From the NCBI GenBank assembly GCA_036172665.1, contig CM069870.1:58900212-58964211 (forward strand): a stretch of DNA of 64,000 nt, in the 5' to 3' direction. Shown here one piece after another: positions 45,801-53,892 of this stretch (position 1 is the first letter of the stretch; every line of letters starts with the position of its first letter). The DNA is from Prosopocoilus inquinatus (Eukaryota > Arthropoda > Insecta > Coleoptera > Lucanidae). Below the pieces are notes generated by a model, which was given only the letters and a program-made list of their open reading frames with translations, was not told the origin of the DNA and searched no databases. Position numbers and translations under genes: made by a program.

Positions 45801-48575
45801 TCAACTAAACTGTACCCAAGTGAATTCAACTCATAAAAGGGATTTTACAACAGCTAAGAAAGTAAGAAATTATCAAAAATTGAAACAAAAATATAAAAGA
45901 ATTTAACAAAATTCGAAAAAAACTATAAAAGATTGAAACATGAAATATTAAACTTATTTTCAAATTCAAAAAATAAAATTTAAAAAACGTTGCGAGATCA
46001 ACACAACCCAACTAAATTGAATACAACCTAAGAAAAGATTTCTATATAAAAATTAAAATGTAAGGAATTATTTAAAAACGAAACAAAAAATAAATTTAAA
46101 AATTTGAAGGAAATAAAAAATTTAGAGAATAGAAAATTGAAACAGAAAAAATGTAAAAATTAATGCAACAGATACTTAACTAATCTAATAAATTGTTTAA
46201 TTCTAGGAAACCAAATTCGAATACAGACGAAAGAATTTCTAGAATTTCGTTCCTTGAAGAAGATGCCACTGTAAGATGATTTGTGTCTTACAAAGAAATA
46301 GGATTTAACCTCCTAACCACAATAAGTTTGTTTAAGAACTAGATACGTACTTCGGCAGCTACGCTGCAATCTTCAGTAGATGCCTTCTTCTTGATCACAA
46401 GAGAAGTGACTTCTCTTGACTTCTCTTGTGATCAAGAAGAAGGCATCTCTTGTGATCAAGAAGAAGGCATCTACTGAAGATGGCAGCATAGCTGCGAAAT
46501 AGTTTTTAAACAAACTTTTTTGTGGTTAGGAGGTTTAATTCAATTTCTTTGTACTACAACCGCAGTCTCCAATACATTTTAATATCATTTGTATCTTGTT
46601 TAAACATCTTCCACCTTTAAGAATTGTTTTCAGAATCATTACACGAGCTTCTCTATTGTCTTTGTTTTTGGATCGTATATTTTCTTTCGCTCATCGTTTT
46701 CCCTATTTGATCTTTTCTTGCTTCCATCTTTCTTTTTCTGCGTTTTTAAAACAATTATATCCGTTTGTTGTTTTTTTTTGTATCTCTTCTCTACTATCAC
46801 CTCATTTTTCTCATCGTTTTTTCGATTGTATCCATTTGTTTCAGCTTTTCTTTTGTCTTCTAGTCAACAACCCATTTTTTTTTTAATTTGACAAAAGTAT
46901 TTTATTTACACATAAAGAATTGAAATTGTTTCTTATGACTCCGAGAGCTAGAGGCATGAGAAACTGCCCCATTTGCCCCACCTTGGCTACGCCCATGATG
47001 AAAAAAAGTAACTGACACCGTCTTATTAATTCTTATAATTTTTACACATTTATTATATTTTGATTCGTTTTTACTTATGTAAGCCTTGCCTATATTTTTG
47101 TGTAGGAAGCTGCCTTCCTGAACATTGGTTTTCGTTTGGAAAAAATAGGAAATCCTAACGTTGCAGCACCTATTTGTAAGCGTGGGTTATCTACAAAGAA
47201 GCCTAAGGATTAAATAAAATGAGATTTTTTTTAATTGTTTGTCAATTAGGGAACCTCTCCCTTAATTATCCAAAGTGGTACGCATTAATGCATTAATTTA
47301 ATGATAAAAGAAGCTTCGAGCCCAATTAAAAACGACAAAAATTGAATTATAAATTCTATTCATGTGCAATTATTGAGTTTCTTTACCTTGGCTTGGTTTT
47401 CGAGAGCCGCGTGATTCTTGGCTCAGAAACTGTACAAGCTAAATAACTAACAGCTAAATTAAGAAGCAAGAAATAAAATTCCCAAAGTGTTAAAACACTT
47501 ATGTTACAGTTGAAAGGACAGCAAGAAAAAAATAAAATATTCTGGAACCATGTGAAGACTTTCCTTAATTTTAACGTTGACAGTTTGATAAAAATTTTGA
47601 ATTCGCAACTGGAATTTCTTCATGCGAAGTTAAAAAGGGATACGCAAGGCTATTTAATATTTGGAGCAAAATAATTTAGGTTTGAAATTAGTTTGCATTT
47701 GTCGTTGCTTTATTTATTCATTTCTCTTTCTAAATATTGCTCTATTTTATCTCTATGTACACAGAACAGAGAACTGTTTATAATAGTTGTCAGAGACGAT
47801 GGAGTGGAAATAATAAAGAGGTGAGATTTTAATGATGCAGTTACTGATTATTTAAAAGAAAATTCGAGGACCAATGAAGTAATAATGAATTTAAGTAGGC
47901 ATAAGTACAGCAATAATTTTAATTCTTGAATTAATGTTATATAGGGTTAAGTTTCATAAACGTTTGCCTTTTCCCCGACAAAGTCAGCGAAGAAAGAGCG
48001 GTCGTCAGCATTTTTTAAATATTAATTATTTTAGGATTAGATCCAGCCAGGCCGTTAGTTTCAAGTTTTGGTTCGCCGGTATTCCGGTTAACTCCAGACG
48101 ACGCCCACCAAGTTCAGGTCATCCACACCAACTCTGGTTTTCTGGGCGAATCCGGACAAGTTGGCCACGTGGATTTTTGCGTGAACGGTGGACGGCTTCA
48201 ACCCGGTTGTAAAGGCCACAAATTAAGTAAACTCTTCTCCCTCTTTTAAATGATAGAAGCAACTTTCTCATGTATTTCACAGGAAAAGCGAGATGCAGTC
48301 ATTTCCAAAGCGCCTGTTACTTCGCCAGTACCGTAATACGCGGGGATTCCATGATAGGACAACCATGTGTCGCTTCGTGCCCAAAAACTGGCACCACATG
48401 GGGTTTATTGCCCGGAATGCCGGTACCAATGGGACATGATACACCATTCACGTAAGTATAATACCCTCTACGTTGCAAGTTTTTGAAGACGGGTTTAATT
48501 GCGTGGAATTTTTTTAGAGCGAGGGGGTTTTACTGTGTGCGAAACATGGGAGATAAAGACTGTCCGTTTAACTGA
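33806..48575 (+). CDS. Secreted pancreatic-type lipase / phospholipase A1-like, 7 exons, 326 aa
   Basis: Exons: 33806-33863, 40623-40731, 42838-42986, 43039-43284, 48035-48226, 48283-48451, 48518-48575. All introns are GT-AG and phases agree throughout (981 nt with stop). Exon 1 encodes a signal peptide (MNIRFMCWILCFMINFLIE). The fold (PF00151 type) shows LIIHGFNSTESK (oxyanion region), the nucleophile elbow VGHSLGAH (Ser166), LDPARP (Asp190) and CSHF (His258), plus GHVDFCVNGG and paired cysteines of the usual pattern. All three catalytic residues are present, so an active secreted lipid hydrolase acting on triglyceride or phospholipid is likely. Substrate cannot be told from sequence. Introns 1 (6.8 kb) and 4 (4.75 kb) are swollen by repeats. 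The last codons are duplicated downstream (see 48558-50197). Confidence 0.93.
34583..34768 (-). CDS. Possible small ORF within lipase intron 1 (61 aa)
   Basis: Minus-strand frame beginning MVTAMEGKKKATSAPFQQYV, with a hydrophobic stretch FSLFLILVVSIFGIEVKC near residues 29-42 and a polar end. The frame is open upstream for another ~15 codons (KAKTASKL). I do not recognise it. An overlapping plus-strand frame also exists, so it may be chance. Confidence 0.2.
   Translation of the reverse strand: MVTAMEGKKKATSAPFQQYVYKQQFSLFLILVVSIFGIEVKCMENAMPYNVTTENRSDRGP
34844..35126. mobile_element. hAT-type MITE, 283 bp
   Basis: Ends cagcgtttcccaac and gcttgggaaacgctg are inverted repeats. The 8 bp flanking on each side are gtctagac (34836-34843) and gcctagac (35127-35134), a target duplication with one mismatch. 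It contains a C-run of about 14 near 34901. Non-coding, lying in lipase intron 1. Confidence 0.85.
35145..35257. repeat. T-rich dispersed repeat, copy 2, left part
   Basis: Begins cagcaattcccaaccttttc and matches the opening of the repeat at 29240. It is cut by the element at 35258 and continues at 38012. Confidence 0.65.
35560..35680. repeat. 31-bp tandem repeat, ~3.9 copies
   Basis: Units start at 35560, 35591, 35622 and 35653 with the consensus start gtgcgaaagtgaaccttatg. Copies differ by several substitutions, with no indels in the first three. Confidence 0.9.
35972..36480. repeat. ~175-bp tandem repeat, ~2.9 copies
   Basis: Units begin at 35972, 36148 and 36323 with gtcttgttgcttgtttg-like sequence, and each contains tttccacgtgcgttta and a gcagattttttaccgccgat-like segment. 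The third unit is about 18 bp shorter. Confidence 0.9.
37254..37927. repeat. Long inverted repeat (~335-bp arms)
   Basis: Left arm about 37254-37590, right arm about 37595-37927, meeting near 37593. The arms share ttctgaatccctcacgccgt, cttcttcacatcatagtc and caggtatttattttctcg with scattered differences. The shared frame across the arms (SESLTPSPLNGYSYSALLHI versus SESLTPSPLSGYSYAALLHI) is a by-product of the inversion and not proof of coding. RNA from it would be double-stranded. Confidence 0.85.
38012..38900. repeat. T-rich dispersed repeat, copy 2, right part
   Basis: Continues the repeat interrupted at 35257; similar to about 29340-30330. T-rich with recurrent attcgatttga-ttta phrases and no coding content. 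Confidence 0.55.
38901..39734. other. Lipase intron 1, AT-rich, no gene seen
   Basis: Contains an imperfect inverted pair built on gattaagg/ccttaatc around 39030-39235, possibly a small degraded TIR element, and otherwise no recognisable content. Confidence 0.35.
39821..39894 (+). promoter_or_regulatory. Heat-shock-element cluster with TATA-like box
   Basis: 39821-39838 reads GAAtgTTCcaGAAagTTC, four perfectly alternating heat-shock-factor pentamers. A second, imperfect set (TTCcaGAcaTTtC) follows at about 39855-39868, and tatatttaaa lies at 39885-39894. The arrangement resembles insect hsp promoters. No hsp coding region follows; the next ~60 bp end at a composite-repeat fragment (39957). 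It could be a relocated or captured promoter, or an element's own promoter. It lies in lipase intron 1 on the same strand. Confidence 0.55.
39957..40040. repeat. Composite repeat fragment
   Basis: Holds agcgacatcctacgatcact followed by ttcactgcaatcaaaaacga, both signature segments of the family at 23281 and 59186-59540. It joins abruptly to the LINE-like fragment downstream. Confidence 0.7.
40041..40318 (-). pseudogene. Non-LTR element fragment (linker region)
   Basis: Minus-strand frame with NELERRLREAIGIERKHELK followed by EWFNETCKKW, a pattern of the region between endonuclease and reverse transcriptase in several LINE families. No catalytic motif is present. The clade cannot be told. Confidence 0.5.
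41063..42475 (-). pseudogene. LINE (CR1/jockey-like) reverse transcriptase fragment
   Basis: Minus strand. From about 42350 downward the RT reads GAGIPQ-stop, PLLFSIYTSIMFNK, then an intact catalytic YADDTQLLHHFDP (about 42251-42215). It continues through NPNKSCVLVFGRKKA and the C-terminal region 41863-41405 (SKFNYCDTVYGPCLDSIDIS onward). The 3' end is an (ATT)n-type tail at about 41063-41075. The 5' end is truncated near 42470, where a composite-repeat fragment abuts. Several stops show it is dead. It lies in lipase intron 2. Confidence 0.88.
42478..42520. repeat. Composite repeat fragment (half palindrome)
   Basis: Reads gttaggtcaaaaagcgatag then aagatgtcgctattttatat, matching one arm of the 96-bp palindrome at 23454-23549 with one or two differences. 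Confidence 0.8.
43844..44152. mobile_element. TIR element (309 bp) in lipase intron 4
   Basis: The left end cagggtgtttggaaattgtc is matched inverted at the right end (aatttccaaacaccctg), and the arms extend through agtacaaaaaaaa. TA lies on the left; the right flank is tgta. Non-coding. Tc1/mariner-like ends. Confidence 0.75.
44343..44874. mobile_element. TIR element (532 bp) in lipase intron 4
   Basis: The left end ccgggtgtttcctaaacagg is matched inverted at the right end (cctgttatgaaacagcctg). TA lies on both sides (44341-44342 and 44875-44876). The inverted arms continue inward for about 110 bp, including agttaaaatgaaagaataaa and its complement. No transposase. Confidence 0.82.
45280..46170. 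repeat. Degenerate A-rich tandem repeats
   Basis: A recurrent module aaggtcaac followed by ctgaacttaactgaa-like sequence appears near 45446, 45656, 45789 and 45991, separated by AAATT-rich filler with aattaaaa phrases. Spacing is irregular (about 130-210 bp), so this is an old satellite-like array. It lies in lipase intron 4. Confidence 0.55.
46286..46556. mobile_element. Foldback element with internal duplicated hairpin
   Basis: Outer arms carry tttaacctcctaaccacaat and its near complement (46290-46345 and 46505-46555). The inner stem uses atgccttcttcttgatcaca and its complement, and the right arm has this segment duplicated in tandem (46420-46482). No coding region. Confidence 0.75.
46557..48034. 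other. Rest of lipase intron 4, no gene seen
   Basis: Pyrimidine-rich DNA at 46600-46890 and AT-rich sequence after. The stretch ttggctacgcccatg at 46982-46997 looks like the end of an unrelated repeat, but no partner end was found. Confidence 0.35.
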
Positions 48576-50197
48576 TTTTAAACCAAAGGTATCTGGTTTT
48601 TAATTAACAGGAAAGAAGAAGATTCTTGTGTGGATCGCATTTCATGTACATATAGTTTATTGTTATCTAGTTTAAAGTTACTCAGGTCAAAATAAACTTT
48701 GTTATTTTTGTATTTTATTACTTTTTTCCCCGCATGTCATTTTTTTCTTATTTGTAATGTTGTGCTTCCTTTAGTTTTCTGGTTTACATCTGTTAATTTT
48801 TTTAAGAAGGCTGTGCTCATGATCTTTAATTTTCAAGGTTCTGTTCTTGTTTTATTTTGTACAACGTTACATAACTACGGAAATTCATTTTCAAAATCAT
48901 TCAAAATATTGACAGATAAGTCAAATAACGTTTGAAGATGATCGGAGTTAAATCAAAAGGCAAGCAAACAAGTAAGTAGCGAACAAATCCTAAATTTTAA
49001 ATAGAATTATTAAATTCTTTTCTGTATCAAATTTGCGCACCTAAATTTAAATTCTTTTAATGGTTAAGGTGTCAATAGGAAATAGAAATGTCGGTGCGCA
49101 TGTTTAAAGTAGATATTGCTTTCTTGTCTGAAGTTTTCTTCAGTTTACCACAATTTGAATTTGTTTACTAATATTTCGTTCACAAATTTAATTGTCGACA
49201 TTTATTTAAACTACAAAACATTTTTTTCCGGAAAGTGATGTCTTCTAATTTGTCGCCTTTTGATTCCCTTAAAGTTCGGTCGCCATAATGACTTCAGTTG
49301 CTCTCTTCCCGGTTATGATTTGAAAAAGTTCACCTTAAAATTAATGATAAAGTTCTCTAGTTTATTCGCCTAAAAGAAGACTGTCCGTTTAACTGATTTT
49401 AAACCAAAGGTTTTTAATTAACAGGAAAGAAGAAGGTTCTTGTGTGGATCGCATTTTATGTACATATAGTTTATTGTTATCTAGTTTAAAGTTACTCAGG
49501 TCAAAATAAACTTTGTTATTTTTGTATTTTATTAATTTTTTCTCCCCATGTCATCTTTTTCTTATTTGTAATGTTGTGCTTGCTTTACTTTTCTGGTTTT
49601 CATTTGTTAATTTTTTTTTAAGAAGGCTGTGCTCATGATCTTTAACTTTCAAGGTTATGTTCTTGTTTTATTTTGTACAACGTTACATAACTACGGAAAT
49701 TAATTTTCAAAATCATTCAAAATATTGACAGATAAGTCAAATAACGTTTGAAGATGATCGGAGTTAAATCAAAAGGCAAGCGAACAAGTAAGTAGCGAAC
49801 AAATCCTAAATTTTAAATAGAATTATTAAATTCTTTTCTGTATCAAATTTGCGCACCTAAATTTAAATTCTTTTAATGGTTAAGGTGTCAATAGGAAATA
49901 GAAATGTCGGTGCGCATGTTTAAAGTAGATATTGCTTTCTCGTCTGAAGTTTTCTTCAGTTTAGCACAATTTGAATTTGTTTAATAATATTTCGTTCACA
50001 AATTTAATCGGCGACATTTATTTAAACTACAAAACATTTTTTTTCCGGAAAGTGATGTCTTCTAATTTGTCGCCTTTTGATTCCCTTAAAGTTCGGTCGC
50101 CAGAATCACTTCAGTTGCTCTCTTCCCGGTTATCATATGAGAAAGTTCACCTTAAAATTAAAGATGAAATTCTCTAGTTTATTCGCCTAAAAGAACT
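48558..50197 (+). repeat. 821-bp tandem duplication covering the lipase 3' end
   Basis: Unit 1 is 48558-49378 and unit 2 is 49379-50197, near-identical apart from scattered substitutions and small indels. Each starts gactgtccgtttaactgatt, that is the last lipase codons (DCPFN-stop), followed by the 3' UTR with an aataaa (48691-48696 and again in unit 2). Unit 2 lacks the rest of exon 7, so it is an exon-tail duplicate and not a second gene. High similarity points to a recent event. Confidence 0.95.
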
Positions 50198-51150
50198 CTT
50201 ATTTTAATTTATTAATTTAAGATTTAAATTTTTGGCTGTTTACAACAGTTAAAACAATCCGACTTCAGTCACGTGTTAAAGAAAATATGAGAAAAATTTA
50301 AAAAAAAAACGGCGGAAGATGTAAAACTGACGACTCTTAGCTTTTCAAAATAAACTTGTAGAAGACGCATTTAAAAGCTTTTCTCTGTCAGTGAATTGGC
50401 TCATTTATTTCAATTTTTAATTCAACAGTTTGCCTTTTTTTCCTTAAAGATTCGTCCGGTGTCCATAATCCTTCTGGAATGACGAGTTTTCCTGCGCCAT
50501 CTTCTCAAATGAACCATTTGCCCAAAATATCTTTTTTAATATTGTGAGTCATAATCTTTACAAATCCTTCTTTCAAACAGTGGATCTATCAACCACTTGC
50601 TGATTGGGTTACATGAGGACTTTGGATATGAACACAGATTTTGGTCTGCAGCTAATTTAAAGTCACATTATACATATTATGAGCTTCCTCTTACAATCTT
50701 TCCGATTTTCAGCTGATCCCTTACTTATTTGATTTTTGAGGTACGATCTGGGTTATTTTCATTTGATGAGCAGTTTTCCTTTATTTTTCATTCTACCCAT
50801 CAGATCGTCAACATCCTCTCCAAATGAAACGAAGAGACATCTGTAATTGCTTTTTCACATTCAGTATTTTTGAAAAAAAGAAATAACACCACAATGATTA
50901 CTTCATGGCTTCTCTAATCTTTTTCAATTTGATCCGGTCCTCTTCAATGATAGATATTCGTCTATTAACCTAACTTGGAACTTCACACTCTCTTGCACAG
51001 TTCCTTCTTTTTCACTTTCCTTTATTGAACTGCCAAAGTTAAGAGGTACCCACAGTCTTTGAAATTCCTATGGGTGGTCTAATTCTAGCAAATGTATTGA
51101 AGGTAGAAGCAAAGAATGTTAGAATAAAGAATAGAAAACAATGGAAAGTC
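50198..51150. other. Intergenic, AT-rich, no gene seen
   Basis: No convincing frame or motif between the tandem duplication and the next repeat block. Confidence 0.4.
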
Positions 51151-51164
51151 TTAAGAAAAGCATA

Positions 51165-52140
51165 AAAGCACCAAAAAATGAAAAAAAAACAGAAAAATTA
51201 AAAAAATTTTAAACATTAGGGAATTTTTGTTAAACATTTTTCTTCATTATCTAAACTTTTTCCTTCATTTTTTAAAACATTGTGCTTTATTTTTTTCAAG
51301 TTCCTAGCTACTGCGAGTCCCCAAAAAACGAGTAACCCAATCTTCTCATCTGACTAAGGAGGAAACCGTAACAGCCTACGTAATTTATTTTTTTACCTAA
51401 CAAAATTATTAAGTACATTAATAACAAATTTAAATTATAACAAAATTATTAAGTACATTCATTTTTTTGTAAAAAATTTGGCACACAAAACTTTTCTATT
51501 TTTAATTGCCGCAGTTAACTGTTCTATTTTAGTCGACGTCTTGCCGTGAGGTTGAAGGCTTCACCAGAACTCCCATTAATTTTAAAATAAATTAAAAGAA
51601 AAAAGAAATGGAAAAAAAACAGCAAAAATTTAAAAAAAAATTTAAACAATAGGGAATTTTTGTTAAACATTTGCATTCGTTCTTCAGACATTTTCCTTCA
51701 TTTTGAAAACATTTTCCTTCATTCTGAAAACACTTTTTCGCATTTTGAAAACATTTTCCTTCGCTTCTTTCAAGTTCCTAACTGTTGCGAGCCCTCAAAA
51801 AAGAAGCGCTTTCTTCTCATCTGACTAAGGAGGCCTCTGTTCAGACCCCCCGCCCCCAGAATGCAAGTAGGCGAAGCCCGCTTGACAATATTAGAAAAAA
51901 TGAAACAAGATAACAAAAGCAAAATGAACTTAAGTTTCTAAAAACTTAAAAAGTAAAATATAATTTGTTTTTTTTTAACCAAACCGTAACAGCTTATATA
52001 ATTTATTTTTTACTAAGTACATTAAACTTTTTATGAAAATTTAGCACACAAAAATTACAAAACTTTTCTACTTTTCATTGCTGCGGTTAACTGTTCTATT
52101 TTAGTCGACGTTTAGCCGTGAGGTTGACGGCTTCATCAAA
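51165..52140. repeat. Tandem duplication of a ~430-550 bp unit
   Basis: Two diverged units (about 51165-51598 and 51599-52140) share gggaatttttgttaaacatt, cttctcatctgactaaggag and ctgttctattttagtcgacg. Unit 2 carries an extra ~100-bp block with a GC-rich run (cccccgcccccag) near 51850. Non-coding. Confidence 0.8.
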
Positions 52141-52385
52141 CCAGTTCAGACTTGTGCATAGTTTTTCGAATAATTTTTACGACATAAGAAACAGTTTCCC
52201 ATTAATTTCTTTTTTTGCGAGAAAAGTGATAAAACCTGCCCAGTAGCCAATAGGCTAATTGGCGCCCCTTGAACATGGCGCCCGCGTGCACTGCACGCTT
52301 TGCACACATGGTTACGGGGGCCCTGTTTATTCATAGCGGAATATAAAATACTTAAAGACTAATTTGTGTCAATAGCGGAGTGTTC

Positions 52386-53031
52386 CAGTGGCGTACGCGG
52401 GATTAGTGAATGGAAGGGTTTTACAAATGAACGAAACTAAAATAATTTAATTAAATGAATTGAAAGAAACGCTTTTTGACACAAACAATTTTATTGGCGT
52501 TTTACATTAAGTCGCCCAGGCTTATTTGACAGTTCGTCTAAAACAAACTCGACTGTGATATTAATATCTCTGTGGATATTAAATACAGCAAGTCGATTAA
52601 TGCCCGATTTCTTCACCTCCTGATAAATTTAATTGCCAGGTATTATCCTTGGAAACCATTGCATCGATAATACTTTCCGGGGATACTACCTGGCAGATAA
52701 ATTTATCCGTAGATGAAGGTCGATTTTCAGACATTGTGTTCCTCAAACACGTTTTGAGATGTTTCAGTGATGAAAAGAAACATTCACTGCTGTCTGTTGT
52801 AACTGGCAAAGTGACGAGAATTTTCTAATTTTCGTACTGAACTATGTAAATGTCTCTTTGTTGCAGAATGCCCACATTTCTACTATTATGTATAAAATAT
52901 ACATAATGAGCGATTTAATACGGAAATATTGCGATTTTTCATGTGAATAAACTGGTAACTCTTGGTTGATTTGAAACGGTGAGGTGGGGGGGGGGGTTAA
53001 CCGCTATAACCCCTTACTGTGTACGCCACTG
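52386..53031. mobile_element. hAT element remnant, 646 bp, with 8-bp target duplication
   Basis: Ends cagtggcgtacgcgggatta and gtgtacgccactg are inverted. A perfect 8-bp duplication gagtgttc flanks it (52378-52385 and 53032-53039). The only coding left is the C-terminal dimerisation region of a transposase (see 52597-52809). An internal deletion derivative. Confidence 0.92.
52597..52809 (-). pseudogene. hAT transposase C-terminal (dimerisation) fragment
   Basis: Minus-strand frame reading PVTTDSSECFFSSLKHLKTC then LRNTMSENRPSSTDKFI, matching the hAT dimerisation motif (usual form: T-x-x-x-E-R-x-F-S-x-L-x-x-x-K-T-x-x-R-x-x-M). The Glu-Cys in place of Glu-Arg is a small deviation. Similar to ZMYM1/THAP12-like hAT proteins by motif. 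No other transposase domain is present. Confidence 0.8.
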
Positions 53032-53039
53032 GAGTGTTC

Positions 53040-53884
53040 AGTTTTATAATCTAACGCGTTGTATTTCTTTCTTTTCCGGCCGCTTATTATTAAGGTTCCA
53101 CGATATGCGACGGCCGACTGTCTACGAAGCTAGAAAAATCTGTCGGTCGAAGCGGGTGGATGACTCTCCAATTTTCCAGACTCTGGCGCGCTAGGCTCTG
53201 ACGCATTTAGCTTTCGTCAGACATTGTTAAATCATCACAGTATTAAAGGTTCACAGACTGCATATAGATACTTTCATAATTGCTTTATTCTTGTTCTTTT
53301 CTTATGTTCTTGTTACCGTAATCAAATTATTCTGACGTTACATTCCAAACTGCGCTATTTTTTTATTAAATTTTGACGAAATTCATGTAGGGTTTAGTAA
53401 TGGTGATTTGTTTTCGAAATTATTACATTCTGTTCAAACTATTTAGTACGGGGGCTCCCAATCATTTTTAAGAAGCAATGAACGATTTAGTAATTTTAGT
53501 ATAGCTTCGGCTGCAAAGAAAATTAGGTCTTCGCTGACGCCTCAACCTGCCCATCCCTATCGACTATCTAAAACTTATTTTTGTAAATATTGTAATAACT
53601 GCTGTACTTTAGACATTCCTCACTTTTTATTCACATCCACACTCAGAAGTAAGTTTAATTTTCTCATTTTTTTTTTATAAGACATAAAAGGAAAAAAGTA
53701 CAGTAGGATGAATTTGATTAGACAAATGTATAAATTATAATTAAAAAAAATTGAAACTGACCATCAGTTAGTAACAACCGAGAAGTTCGATTTGAAACAA
53801 TGTTGTAGCGTGTTTTCTTTAAAAAAAAAACATAAATAATTACAATTTCGTTGCCAACAGACGCTTTTGAGCTAAAACACTAAA
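53040..53884. other. Intergenic with repeat-like segment
   Basis: The sequence near 53150-53230 (tccagactctggcgcg followed by ctgacgcatt) resembles parts of 44960-45090 and 56530-56700, hinting at a dispersed, perhaps LTR-derived repeat. No gene seen. Confidence 0.3.
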
Positions 53885-53892
53885 CTAATAAC

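Noticed and set aside
45234..46011. Minus-strand Phe/Leu/Ile-rich frames
   Set aside because: They are translations of an A-rich degenerate tandem array and have the low-complexity composition expected from that.
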